Below, in pieces: positions 32,746-45,270 of a stretch of DNA of 64,000 nt. The stretch comes from Gonatopus flavifemur (lineage: Eukaryota > Arthropoda > Insecta > Hymenoptera > Dryinidae). A program made the translations under genes and the position numbers. Location of the stretch: contig JAFFJZ010000046.1 in NCBI GenBank assembly GCA_018340375.1, forward strand, positions 1,116,001 through 1,180,000, in the 5' to 3' direction. Each line of letters starts with the position of its first letter. The stretch's first letter is position 1. The notes under the pieces are model-generated. The model worked only from the letters and a program-made list of their open reading frames with translations. It had not been told where the DNA came from and did no database searches.

Positions 32746-33496
32746 AGAAGCTTTAATCGAAATCAAGTATATATCTGAATTGTGTAATAAAAGTTGAATT
32801 TCCTAGTGATATGCAATAAATGGTGAGTTGATGTGCGTTCTAGATTTTCTTGCAATGCCAAATTGCAGTTTCCGTGTATAGATAATACACGGTAGCGCAC
32901 GACTTCCGCTTTTTCACTTTTATGTTCTTTTCATGTGCTTGGTGTCGTGACGCTACCGCGTCTCTTGATACCCAGCCAACTATGGATTGGTTCCAATCAT
33001 TAGTCAATTTGATTGATTTCGATGACATTTGCTAATAATTGATCAATTATTTGTGAATTATGCAGGATCTTTATGCGCATGTCCATTCATTGGATAACGA
33101 TTAATCGAAAATTGATCATTTTTGAAGGGCCAATTGTTGGTCGCTAATGTGGACGTAGAACAGGACAATGATTGATCAATCTTGTGATCCATAGAATTGA
33201 CCAAAAATTCATCATTCAACATACGTCGATAATCGAAAATCTGGAAATCTAAAACATCACTTATTTTCTATCGGTAATATGGAATTTTGCATTGCTCATG
33301 TCATGTTCATAGGATAGAATTATTTATTATGTATTGTTTATTACAGAAAATTGTTGTGATTTATCGATTCATTAATCTCCGTCGTATCAGTGATCACAAC
33401 TTGTCGAATTTTACATTATTCGTGGCGCGGTAAAAATGTCGCGATGAATTGAGGTTATTCATAACTCCAATTTCGGAGCATGGATGCAAATTCCTA

Positions 33497-33502
33497 TTAT
33501 TA

Positions 33503-33540
<38 letters not shown>
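33497..33540. repeat. (ATT)n microsatellite
   Basis: About 14 ATT units with one interruption near the start. Confidence 0.95.
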
Positions 33541-35299
33541 ACTGAGTGAACCGATTGAACTCCATTCAAATCAAAAAGTATGGTTTCGGGTTGTAATTTC
33601 TCTTTGAATTAGCAAAAAGCAAATTGTGGATGATTATACTCGTATGTATCATAATGTTGAATGAACGGATTCAGTGTAACAGTGCCGTCATCACAATTTT
33701 GAAATGAAAAAATGCAAAACAAATGTACAACAAATTTGAACAAAATTCTTCCACATTGAAGTTATTATATTGGTATTTTGAAGTAATTCAAAGTTTTATA
33801 GTATATATCAATCAATTATTGGTCAATTTTCGATCATTCTGAAACCAAAATAATTGTCCAATAATTGCCAAATTATGGGTCACATTATTTCACAGCTGAT
33901 GGCAGCACCTATGTCCATGCCATTGAACAAAGATCGCTCCGCAATTGGGAAATCTAATGGTCCACTGAAATTGATCAATTGAGGCGCCGGAAAGAATAAC
34001 TCGCTTAGCACTCGGAACGCATCACAAATTTGATCCAAACGGCCCCGTCGGAGGTCGAAACAAGAAGTCGGAATTTTGAAAATTGAAAAATACAAGGTCA
34101 TAGAGCTTGGAAAAACAAGGTCAGTGTCCCTTCACCATTTTTTTCTAAGATGAATGGTTTTCGAGAAGAAAAAATAAAAACTACACATTCTTTCATACCA
34201 AAAATAAATGTTTTCCAACATTCGTTGGATTTCATTCATTTTCCGGCGAATCGGAATAAAACTTACAGATTCTGATTTGTGAGACTTCACCGAAGACGAC
34301 AATGTCGAAAAAATTTGTAAAAATTAATAATAAATTAATTAATTCTTCATTCGAAGTAAAAATCACGTGTTTTATGCTTTGCATTGAAAGAAGTGTCGGG
34401 GGAAGTATGAGCTACAAAAAACTTCCAGCGACAAAGTTGTTCGCTAAGGTATGGACAAACTTTTTGGAAAGTTCCAGATCGATTGGATTATTAGTTTGCA
34501 AAATACAGGAATTTATTCATTAGCGCGCAACGGAAATCTATCACGATTATGCGTCTTTTACCGGGTGACTACCAGGGTCCGTAGAAAAGATTGTATTTAC
34601 TCACTTTTTCAACTTGAGATATTATTTTGGGTCGGAGAATTCGAATATCCAACTATTTTCACGAGATTTAATTTCCTTTATCCATGTTTTTGTTATAAAA
34701 AATTTGGTTGAAGTTACAGAAAGAATAACACGCTTAGTGATTGAAATCACGTAGAGTGATCATATAGGGCAATAAGAACAAGTAGGTGGAAACAAGTCAT
34801 AAAAAATATACATATACAGATTCTTGTAAGTAAAACTTGCTATTTTGACACATATTTCTCAAGATGAAAATAATAAATCAAAAACATTCTCGGTCTCAAA
34901 TCAATAGTTTTGAAAACATACCTCACGATTGCATTAAATGTAATACGACGAACGTGATAATAACGTTGAATCCTGCAGTTTGTAAACAAATGAAAATCGA
35001 ATTGTGTCGGCGGCACTAGTGTAAACCCAATGAACATGAACATCTTGAAGACATCTTGAGAATATCTTTCGAAAGACATCTGGAAGATGTCTTCCAAAAG
35101 ATATGTTTAAAATGTTTTGCCAAATGTATCTCTAAGATCAGCAGTTTTGAGGTTATGAGTGCATATGAATAACACTTCAAATGTCTTTGTTCACAATCAA
35201 ATTGCAAAGGAAGTCAATTCGTTCATAAATTAAAATCTTGAATAATCCATGTAGATACTAACAAATTCTGTGAAAAGTCCGATTTTGTAACCTTGCAGT

Positions 35300-35691
35300 C
35301 CCGTACAGCACAACCACCGATCCTCCACCTAAGACTTCGGTGGACTAGAGGTGGAGGATTGGTGGAGAAATGGGAGCCGTGGAAATAAGGGAGAAATAAG
35401 GGAGAGTCTCCGTTGAGGCAACGGAGAGGCGACGGAGAAATGTCCGCCCCCTGTATTTTCAGTAAAACTTGAATTCGTGAATTCATACATTCAGATTTGG
35501 TTACGTAAATGCACCAATAAGAATTATATCGAAAATACAGGGGGCGGACATTTCTCCGTCGCCTCTCCGTTGCCTCAACGGAGACTCTCCCTTATTTCTC
35601 CCTTATTTCCACGGCTCCCATTTCTCCACCAATTCTCCACCTCTGGTCCACCGAAGTCCTAGGTGGAGGATCGGTGGTTGTGCTGTACGGG
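35300..35691. mobile_element. 392-bp GC-rich palindromic MITE
   Basis: CCCGTACAGCACAACCACCG is mirrored by CGGTGGTTGTGCTGTACGGG. The arms are about 160 bp, including TCTCCGTTGAGGCAACGGAG and CAGGGGGCGGACATTTCTCC. GC content is well above the surroundings. The TSD is not clear. Confidence 0.8.
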
Positions 35692-36084
35692 GCGCTAGCA
35701 CTGAAACTAACGAATCTCCGAGTCACAATTTTTTGTGAATTATCGAACTTTTTACGCTGAATTTTACGTACGGCCTTTGTGTACGATGATTTTATCAAAT
35801 TCTCATTCACATTTACTAATAAGTTGTTTTTCAATAACAGTGAGAGAAAAATAATTTAAAGGTATCTATGATATTCATCAGGCACTAACGATCACTGGAT
35901 CATGTACTTCAATATATTTCACCAAATTCATTGAGCTGTTCAAGTTTTGAGCAGAGTCAACCTATCTTATATTTGTATATGTCATAAACACCTTATTCAA
36001 AAGATCACTTTTACTCTGAAAATATACACCGCTGACATTATATCTCACTATGTCATATTGACGATTATGAGCACCGTCATCAAA

Positions 36085-36260
36085 TTGTCCGTATGGCTCA
36101 GGTCATCGAAGCGTGGATACGTCGTGAAATGTCCGGGTTCGAATCCCGCAACCCAAAAAATCCGAAATGAAGTAAAATTTCTAGGACTGAGAGGAGGGAT
36201 CAGGAGAAAAGAAAGAAGGAAGAAGGAGGAAAAAAGGGGAGAATTTTTTCTATGCACGAT
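36085..36260 (+). repeat. tRNA-derived SINE-like segment
   Basis: It has an A-box-like TGGCTCAGGTCA (36094-36105) and a perfect B box GGTTCGAATCC (36136-36146) at the spacing of a tRNA-type RNA polymerase III promoter. The flanking arms do not fold into a proper tRNA cloverleaf. No A-rich tail or TSD is certain. Confidence 0.5.
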
Positions 36261-37814
36261 TCAAGATTTTTCCAAGATATTTTTATGAATTCTTCAAGAC
36301 ATTTTTGAGACTTGATTGAATACGTCTAAAGCATATCTTCCGCAAGACGTTTTCGAGATATCTTAAACTTGTCGAAATCAGTCGCGTGAGACATCTTTTA
36401 AATTTCTAAAAGACATCTTCGAGACCTTCTTGCAAGACATCTTTCAAAATTGCGAGATATCTTTTAGATATCTAAAAGATGTCTTTTTGTTTGATTGAGA
36501 AAAGAATTTGAGAAACATCGTAGGATCGAAATTCTCATGCACTACGAGTATTCTCCTGGTTATATTTCTTACAGTGGTAGGACAAATTCTTCCGACACTT
36601 CTTTTCTTCGAAGTACGTGAAACGCAATTTTCGATTGGCATTGATTTGTGATTGAATAAAATTCAACACATTATGCTTTCCACAAAATCTCGTAGTTGGT
36701 GATAATTGATATACTATTGAGCACACATCCTGGAAATAGCATTCGATTTCGCTAACAAACGACTCAGTAATCGTGAGGTATGTCTTCAAAACTATTGATT
36801 TGAGACCGAGAATGTTTTTGATTTATCATTTTCATCTTGAGAAATATGCGTCAAAATAGGTGAGTTTTACTTACAAGAATTTGTATATGTATATTTTTTA
36901 TTACTTGTCTCCTTGTACTTACTTGTTTTTATTGCGCAATATGATCACTCTTCTACGTGATTTCAAGCACTAAGCGAGTTATTCTTTCTGTAACTTCAAT
37001 CAAATTTTTCATAACAGAAACATGGATAAAGGAAATTAAATCTCGTAAAAATAGTTGGATATTCGAATTCTCCGACCCAAAATAACATCTCAAGTTGAAA
37101 AAGTGAGTGAATACAATCTTTCCTACGGACCCTGGTAGTCACCCGGTAAAAGACGCATAATCGTGATAGATTTTCGTTGCGCGCTAATGAATAAATCCCT
37201 GTATTTTGCAAACTAATAATTCAATCGATCTGGAACTTTCCAAAAAGTTTGTCCATACTTCAGCGAACAACTTTGTCGCTGAAAGTTTTTGGTAGTTCTT
37301 ACTTCCCCCAACAGTTTTTTAATCCAAAGCATAAAACACGTGATTTTTACTTCGAATAAAGAATTAATTAATTTATTATTAATTTTTACAAATTTTTTCG
37401 ACATTGTCGTCTTCGGTGAAGTCTCACAAATCAGAATCTGTAAGTTTCATTCCGATTCGCCGGAAAATGAATGAGATCCAACGAGTTTAATGTTGGAAAA
37501 CATTTATTTTTGGTATGAAAAAATGTGTTGTTTTTTTTTCTTTCTCGAAAACTATTCATCTTAGAAAAAAATGGTAAAGGGACACTGACCTTGTTTTTCC
37601 AAGCTCTATGACCTAGCATTTTTTAATTTTCAAAATTCCGACTTCTTGTTTCGACCTCCGACGGGACCGTTTGGATCAAATTTGTGATGCGTTCCGAGCG
37701 CTAAGCGAGTTATTCTTTCCGGCGCCTCAATTATTGGTCCCCAATGCGGACACAAAAATGGACAATCATTGAACAATCCCACCCAATCCCATTGGGTAAT
37801 AGTTGACCAGTTAT

Positions 37815-39120
37815 TTATCAGCTTCTGTTAGCTGGCTACTTGAAAAGATTGTCCATCACTTCATGTATGTTTCCTTGACCAGGAACTCTCACGTTGGCCC
37901 TTATCACTGTGGTTTCATACGTCATTGCTCCACTCAAACTGCTCTCTTAAAATTAACGGATGATGTCTGTGAAGCGACTGATGAGCGGGTGATTACCTTG
38001 CTGGTGGGGTTTGATTTCTCTAGAGCGTTTGACACCGTTAATCACTCACTGCTCACACAAAAACTTGCTTCTTTCAACATATCTACCTCCAGGTTGACAT
38101 GGTTCTGGTCCTATCTATCTGACCGCACGCAAGCTGTTGGAGGCTCTAGAAATTGTTTCGAATGGATTGCTGTCCCGGCTGGTGTACCTCAAGGCTCTCG
38201 CCTGGGCCCCCTCATATTTGGATTGTATATTACCGATATAGATTTGATCATACATCATTGTGTATTCTTCAAATTCGCCGATGATCTCTATACTCATCTG
38301 CATGTTTCACCGTCGTTCATAGAGGGATGCGTCGCCAAACTGAATGAAGATACACGAAGAATCGTTAACTGGTGCCCTACCAATTACCTGATTCTGAATC
38401 CTACAAAAACCAATTGTATGGTCCTTGGTTCGCCAGGTTATGTCAGAGATATTTCCCTTCGTTGCATACCTGACATCACATTTCAGGGTATTCCTATAAA
38501 TTTAGCCTCATCGCCTGAATCGTTTGGGATTATTTTAACACCTTCGTTCAATTGGAACGAGCATGTAACTTCTGTTTGTGAAAAAGTTTTTCGCGCACTC
38601 TACCAACCACGTCCCAATGGTCACGCACTTTGTATCCAAATGAGAACTAGATTGATTCCAACGCTAATTATTCCCTTTTTTTATTCTTGTTGCTTACTCC
38701 TCACTGATATCTCCGAATTAGACAGCATTCGTCTCCAGCGTAGACTGAACGGTTGCATGAGGTTTATTTCCAATCTTAGGAAATATGTTCACATCTTTCT
38801 TTCCTCCACACGCCTTGGCTGGCTCAAACTTCCTGAGTGACAGAAATTTTTCCTGGGATCGTACTTGTATTCTCTGTTCACCTTTGAGGATCTTCCTTCT
38901 CTCTACAATCTCTTTAAATTTGAAAGATCAGACACGATTCGCTGTACTAGATCGAATAGGGGACTCTTCAAAATTCCCTTGCATCGTACTACCACGTATA
39001 AAAACTCTTCCCTCATAACAGGTTGGAAATTGTGGAACTCGATTCCAGATAATATTGGGAGTAGCTCTTCTCGTAATGTCTTCAAGAAGCGATATCATGA
39101 TTTCTTGCTGATTTTTCTCT
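37815..39120 (+). pseudogene. CR1/L2-like LINE ORF2: reverse transcriptase to C-terminus
   Basis: The open part (to 38840) has SVSWLLEKIVHHF, HCGFIRHCSTQTALL, VGFDFSRAFDTVNH, AGVPQGSRLGPLIFGLYITD and CVFFKFADDLYTH (RT catalytic FADD). It continues through CMRFISNLRKYVHI. After a stop at 38838-38840 it reads on as FFLGSYLYSLFTFEDLPSLY, then IRCTRSNRGLFKIPLHRTTT, TGWKLWNSIPDNIGSSSS and NVFKKRYHDFL. The 5' part is missing. The start of this piece overlaps only slightly with the end of the fragment at 580-2059. A 3' UTR follows and is split by a MITE. Confidence 0.8.
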
Positions 39121-39144
39121 CTTCCTCGCCTTTAGTTATGTATA

Positions 39145-40508
39145 CAGGGTGTCCCATTTCAATCTTTAAATGCAAATATCTCAAAAACATGCATCTTGAA
39201 TCAAAAGTACTTCATACCAAAGTTTTTATACAAAGAGGGGGCCACAAAACTATGATATCAGTTTCATCATAGATGGCGTTATGATCGATTAAAATGGGAT
39301 CAACATCATTTTTTTGAACGAGAACCTCCACTTTTTAGTGCATATCTTGATTCTACGCGAGAAACTGAGTAACTTTTGCTTGAAACGTTCTCCTGAATTT
39401 TCGAAGATGGCGTTAACATCGATGAAAAATAAAGTGTATGAAACAATATGCGGATATCTTGAGGAATGCATCCAAGAGCCAACATTCGAATGTTGTTGTT
39501 AAGAGAGGGGATGACATAATGACGATATCAGTTCCATAGTAGATGGCGCTGTGGTCGGTGAAAATGAGGTCAACTCCAATTTTTCAAATGGAAACTCCTA
39601 CTTTTTATCGCATATCATGATTCTACGCGAAAAAATGAGGAATTTTTATGTGAAACGGTTTTCCTGAATTCTTGGAGATGGAAACGGTGGAGAATGAGGT
39701 TGATGAAAAAGTTCTACTGCATTATGTGTGAAGCAACGCTCAACAAACAAATCAGAACAATAATAATTTCACAGAAGAAATCGAACACAAAACACAACAA
39801 ATGTCATGTCCAAAACATCGTAAATGACTTCAATTCAATGTTTTGGAAACGACATTCATTGTGTTTTGTGTTCGATTTCTTCTCTGAAATAATTATTGTT
39901 CTGATTTGTTTTTTGAGCGTTGCTTCACACATAATGCAGTAGAACTTTTTCATCAACCTCATTTTCCACCGTTTCCATCTTCAAGAATTTAGGAAAACCG
40001 TTTCACATAAAAATTCCTCATTTCTTCGCGTAGAATCATGATATGCGATGAAAAGTAGGAGTTTCCATTTGAAAAATTGAAGTTGATATCAATTTTACCG
40101 ACCACAGCACCATCTACTATGGAACTGATATCGCCATTGTGTCGTCCCCTCTCTTAACGACAACATTCGAATGAGATATTCCGGCTCTTGGATGCATTTC
40201 ACGAGATATCCGCATATTGTTTCATATACTTCATTTTTCATCGGTTGTGGCGCCATCTTCAAAAATTTATAAAAACGTTTCAACAAAAGTTACTCAGTTT
40301 CTTGCGTAGAATCAAGATATGCAATAAAAAGTGGGGGCTCCCGTTTAAAAAAATGATGTTGACCCCATTTTAATCAATCATAACGCCATCTATGATGAAA
40401 TTGATATCGTAGTTTTGTGACCCCCTCTTTGTATGACAACTTTGGTATGAAGTTTAAGATCCATGTTTTTGAGATATTTGCATTTAAAGATCAAAATGGG
40501 ACACCCTG
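39145..40508. mobile_element. 1.36-kb palindromic MITE, TA target site
   Basis: CAGGGTGTCCCATTTCAATC is mirrored by GATCAAAATGGGACACCCTG, flanked by TA on each side. The two halves (~660 bp each) mirror each other up to a short loop near 39820. It is inserted in the 3' UTR of the LINE: 40513-40740 continues with blocks (CATTTCTCACACCTTTGTAA) that are also in the LINE 3' UTR at 63200-63570. The end matches the truncated DUF4817-type element. Confidence 0.85.
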
Positions 40509-40693
40509 TATACGCACCTTCCACATCGTTGCATTCCATGCCCTCTCTTTCTTTCTGCGTAGTCATGAATACTGTATCTCTAGCTTATATATGTAATTTT
40601 CATTTCTCACACCTTTGTAATTCCATTCTCACTTCCATTTTCATTCCATCTTCACTCTTAGATTATAGCATGTGCTATATTTCTCTGTTTCCA

Positions 40694-40795
40694 TACAGCA
40701 CACCAGTCTGGAAGGGATTCTCAAAGAGTTAAATTGTAGTTCGTAGAATTCATCAAGGATTCTTGAGAATTCTTTTTGAATTTCTGTGCTGAGTG
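40694..40795. repeat. Short palindromic-ended repeat (ACAGCAC...GTGCTG)
   Basis: The left ATACAGCACACCAG and right TTCTGTGCTGAGTGGG form short inverted ends around GAATTC-rich sequence. This resembles the ends of the ACGTTC-family repeats. Confidence 0.45.
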
Positions 40796-40888
40796 GGTTC
40801 ATACTAGAGGTTTATTACTCTATATGTATGAGTATTCTGTATGTTTTAATATTTCTTCTGTATCTTGATTCTTCGATAGGGTTAAACC

Positions 40889-41143
40889 CTAGAACACAAT
40901 GAATCTATCCATTTCTCTTCCTATCATCCTGTATATAATTTTCGTCAGTATCTTCGAGGCATGTGTAGTCAAACTAATCGTTCTGTAGTTCTCGCATTTG
41001 TCTGCTTCTTGTTTTTTCGGAATGACGACTATACTATTCCTTCGGAAATCTCTCAGTACTTTCCCATTTTCGTACCTACCTCTGACCAATCCGAACGGTG
41101 GCGTCACGAGTTCTTTGACCGGAGTCTTTGATAAGGTCCGCAC
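40889..41143 (-). pseudogene. Non-LTR reverse transcriptase fragment
   Basis: The frame reads VLRDFRRNSIVVIPKKQEAD, then KCENYRTISLTTHASKILTK, the N-terminal RT block (IPKK...C..YRTISL...SKI) of insect endonuclease-reverse-transcriptase LINEs. Only about 85 residues remain. It may be the same family as the piece at 54735-55250, which covers the region just upstream in the protein. Confidence 0.65.
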
Positions 41144-43148
41144 TTATTATCAACAGGATCAAAATCTGCGTATCTCTGTAATGTTCTTTTCTTTGTTTCA
41201 TTTGGAATTTACATTCTAGAGACATATTCAATCAAAAAGATAAAATAGAAGGGGGTCATCCCTCTGGTCATCCGGGAATGAGTTCATTGCATATGACTTC
41301 AAAAAGTGCATCTCGTTAATTAGCGAACGTCGAGTTACTTCCCGGATGGGAAACGAGAGCTGTCAATAAAGATTCTAAAGGATTCATATTGACTGAGGCA
41401 TCTGAAATGAACAAAGAGTGTATAGGAGAATTGTTTATATCTTCACTGAAGAATATCGATACATGATTTTGATGGAAGATCTTCTCCTGTTCCATTCCAC
41501 AGATGAATTACGAAGGTTTATTTGCGGATAACCAAAAAAGTTCGATCTTAATCACGAAGTATTCCCGAGAACATATTGAAGGAACAAGAAAAATATCTCT
41601 TTGCACTCTCACGTAGGTGACAGTATGCAATGAGTATGGTGAGAGTCACCGGTTGCGTAACAACGGAACCTCAATCAGAATATCCCAGACTAAAAAACCC
41701 TGCCAAAAGATCTTTTAACGAATTCTCACGTGCAAAAATATCCCCACCAAGGGAACCCATCACAGAATTATCCCACATATCAAACAAACCCAATACAAAC
41801 ACACTGAACATCAACATGATACTTGGAATATGTTGATGAGATCGGAAATGATAGAACTGTTTTCCATCATTGAATTAGGAGACTTTCAAAATGACATGGA
41901 ATTTATATACAATTATACTCGTACAAAGCTTATACATAAAGAACATTGAATTATATGTGAATGATGTGTAGTCTGCGTACAATTACACGTGATCCCACCA
42001 AAGTTGCCAGGGGAATTTTCAGCATTGAATGATTGGTCATTTCTTGTATAGTCTTGTATAATCATAATTCCAATTCTGAAGAAAAAGACCAATGAATGAT
42101 GAAGCCGAAGATTTCTCTGGAAAATACTGGCAACTTTGCACTCCACAATAAGAAAATTTGGGAACAAAATTCAATCACGAATAATGGAAATTCTTGCATG
42201 AAGCTCAACCACGAGTAAGGGAAGTAATTCCCATTCATGTGATTGAAAAAGTTCTTGGAATTTGGATAACATTCGAATGAGAATTCAGTTACTAAACTGT
42301 ACTATTATAGGTAATATAACATAGCGAAAATTGGGAATTCAATTACTAAGGTTCGGACATTTCCAAGGTTAGGGTTTTCAAGGTGAGGGTTTGGGATTTT
42401 TTGAAAAACTTGACAAATAAATCAAAATCAAATAAATTCTCAACAATGCGCTTGTACATGAAATTTTCAATTCTCAAATAAATGAAACAAATTAATGGAA
42501 TTTGAAGCAATTTGTAACAATGTTCCATTTCCACTATACTGAATTACAAACAAAAAACAGCACATAATTTCGAAAGTCCTGCCAGTCGAATGACGAAACA
42601 TAATCAGTCTATTACACACCCTTCGTCACAATCGACCTGGATTTTCAAACAATCATAGACCATCAGCTCATTCAGTTCGGGGATCTTTTGTCCGGGACGT
42701 TTCACGCAGGATAATTTGGACATAGGATCAATTAGTGCTGAGATATTTTTCAACGGGACTTTTTGCTCAGGATCATTTGTGATAAGGCCATATCACCGGG
42801 ATATTCGCACATGATACCAGAGTCACCTAGGTGTGAGCATCGAATTGAAACAAATGAATCTACCAGTACATCCCGCTCGCAATGGGTAGGATTCGAGGCG
42901 ATTCAGCTGAAAAGAAAAACTGTGAGGAAAAACTTCTTGATTCGTGACATTCGTTCAAGACGAATGGTGACGAGAAAAGTGATACTTTATTACAGATATC
43001 TCCCAGTTCGATGTGTTTTAGAATTTGACTCCTCATTAAAATGAGATGCGTTTGTTTTGAATTACGTGCGACTCAAACATTTGTCGGGTTTGTTTATAAG
43101 CTTTTATTATCGAATAATTGAATGATTCGATCGCACGTGACTTCTCTC
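41144..43148. other. Non-coding stretch, one hairpin
   Basis: No recognisable gene. Around 41997-42137 an imperfect hairpin has AAAGTTGCCAGGGGAATTTTC at one end and AAAATACTGGCAACTTT at the other, MITE-like but without a certain TSD. Confidence 0.45.
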
Positions 43149-43573
43149 ATCATTGGTTACTAGCGCCAACGACCGCTCCGCGGTCGCCGTTGCTTCCCAA
43201 TTATTATGATTTCACCCACCCACACAGCGACACAAATAAGAAAGAGTTCTCAATGCATTCATTTTCAATTCTCATGGTGCCACATGGATTCATTATGCAC
43301 TCTTTCTGAGCTCCGGTGCTGTGTAGGCAGGTAGAACAAGAAGCTCTATGAGAATTTGGAGAAAATTACGAATCCTCGAAAAGAATTCTCCAAGACTGTC
43401 AAAAGTATTCAAATGGATACTTGCAGAGTACTTAGAGAACTCGCAAATACCCGAAGAATATACCCATACAGCGCCGGGAGGTCTTTTGAATGTTCAAAAA
43501 TGTGCTTGGTTACACACAGAACGTGCAATCAACGTCTGAGGATGTTCTAAGAACGTCACATGTATGTCCTAGG

Positions 43574-44827
43574 CAGGGATGGGTTCTGTGCGCGTGCGAT
43601 AAGTAATAGGCGTTGACTATGCGCAGGTTATGCATAAGAGTAGAATACGCAGAAAATGCATGAAAGATTGTAAAATTAATCCCGACTTGAAATTGAAAAC
43701 TCAGAATATATGTAATAGATATTTATGAGTGTTGAAATGGTGTACAATTCATAGTTTTTTCATTATAACCCAACTTGACCACAAAGTAAAAATTTTATAT
43801 TGGATATTAGCATATTTATATTGTACTTTTGGGATATATTTGATTATGTCGCTATGAACCACAAGTATACGAGCATTCACCATACTCTCTCGTGAGGATG
43901 AAGATAAATATGTTATAATTTGAAATAAATATAATTCTGATCCTCATAATGAAGTATATCCCACCCAGACAGCACTGAGACGTCCCTCGGACGTTCAGAA
44001 AACGTACTTGGTCACAAGAAGAACGTTCAAAAAATGTTCCAGGACGTTTTAAAAATGTCGCATAGACATTCCAGGGATGTACAAATGTCCGGTATAGTCT
44101 TATCTAGGTTTCCATGGAACGTTTATGGAACATGTTGAAGAAGAATTTTTTAAAGATCAAACTTGTGCCAAATCTTTTAATATTCTCCATCTCGAGGAGA
44201 TGCAAATGAACTGCAGTGAAGCCTGTATCGATAGATTTCATAAAACGCATTTGCATCACTTGAATACATTGCAGAGAGTGAAATTTTGTGTCGTGTGAAT
44301 TTTTAGGTTATGTGAATCTTAATATATTGACTTAATTCTTGATAACTTACATTCTGCCAATAGTTTTGAACTTCAGGAAAAGAATCTTCCCAAATATTCA
44401 ATATAAAACATATTTTCATGGTTGTTTGGTACTTTTTTCCCTAGTAAGACTATAAATATACATTTTCATAGGTTAGAGATAAAATACTTGGTTTTCATAT
44501 AAAGTTCTGAAAACGTACCATAGCATGTGTGAACAATGTCCCCAAAACGTGCTCCCCAACACACTGAATGAATGTTCCTAAGACGTTTGGAAAATGTGCT
44601 TTTAGAAACCAACATCTGTGGGACTTTGAACACGTGTTTGAAACGTTTTGAGAACTTTCGGTGCTGTTTGGGCATGAGTACCATAAAAATAAAGTAATCT
44701 CCAATATCGACTTTTCTCTGTGCACAAAAAAAAATGATGCAGGAAAGCCCCTTTAGTTATCTGCATGAGTTTTATGCGCACATTATTCCTTGCATAAAAC
44801 CTCCCATATTATGCGTACCCAACCCTG
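43574..44827. mobile_element. hAT-type MITE, 8-bp TSD GTCCTAGG
   Basis: CAGGGATGGGT and its inverse ACCCAACCCTG are flanked by GTCCTAGG on both sides (43566-43573, 44828-44835). The matching site in the second copy of the host repeat (about 51890) is empty. CAGGG ends plus an 8-bp TSD indicate hAT. Inside is a diverged ACGTTC-rich repeat (about 43976-44675) with ends CCCAGACAGCAC / GTGCTGTTTGGG. Confidence 0.85.
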
Positions 44828-44903
44828 GTCCTAGGTAAGTGCAAATGTCCCGGTCAATTCTATTCATGTGCACCATGCGACGTACTGGGGAGAGTTCAAT
44901 AAA

Positions 44904-45270
44904 GGCCTAGACACACAAGCTATGTAAACGTGAACGTGAGGAACGGAAGGCTGCGCAGATGTCGTACATGGTTTCTGCGCATTCGTTATCACGTTTACGT
45001 GACTTGTGTGTCTATGCCCTAATGGTCTAGACACACAAGCTACGTAAACGTAAGAATGGATGCGCAGAAAACGTATACGAGATCTGCGCGGGCTTCCGTT
45101 CCTTACGTTCACGTTTACGTGACTTGTGGGTCTAGGCCATAATGGTCTAGACACATAAGCTACGTAAACGTGAACGTAAGAAACGGAAAGATGCGCAGAA
45201 ACTGTATACAAGATCTGCGCATCCTTCCGTTCGTTACGTTCAGGTTTACGTAGCTTATGTTTCTAGACCA
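44904..45270. repeat. Three tandem ~116-127-bp hairpin MITEs
   Basis: The units at 44904-45019, 45024-45139 and 45144-45270 each begin GG(T/C)CTAGACACA, contain AAGCTACGTAAACGT and end in its inverse, so each folds on itself. TAAT separates the units. The corresponding site in copy 2 (about 51958) lacks the array. Confidence 0.85.

Larger units (their letters stand above)
32301..33980. other. AT-rich non-coding stretch with a hairpin and a microsatellite
   Basis: Contains a palindrome (32626-32745), the ATT microsatellite at about 33497-33540 and many small TTGATCAATT-type inverted words (33010-33180, 33800-33980). No coding or RNA gene seen. Confidence 0.5.
33981..37728. mobile_element. 3.75-kb foldback element with ~955-bp arms
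   Basis: GAGGCGCCGGAAAGAATAAC at 33981 is mirrored at 37728. The arms (33981-34937 and about 36767-37728) match almost throughout, and AATT flanks both ends (33977-33980, 37729-37732). The middle holds a nested palindrome (35300-35691), AAGACATCTT-type arrays and a SINE-like segment. Short reading frames in the two arms are mirror copies of each other (for example a shared RNGNLSRLC or RNENLSRLC segment) and probably do not code. Confidence 0.8.

Noticed and set aside
34302..34711. Plus-strand ORFs resembling each other and a minus-strand set at 36996-37404
   Set aside because: They are mirror images within the arms of a foldback element.
36094..36146. Possible tRNA gene
   Set aside because: A and B boxes are present but acceptor, D and anticodon arms do not pair, so a SINE is more likely.
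42350..42400. TTAGGG/GAGGGTTTGGG words suggesting a telomeric tract
   Set aside because: Only two or three scattered GGGTTT-like words, not a repeat array.
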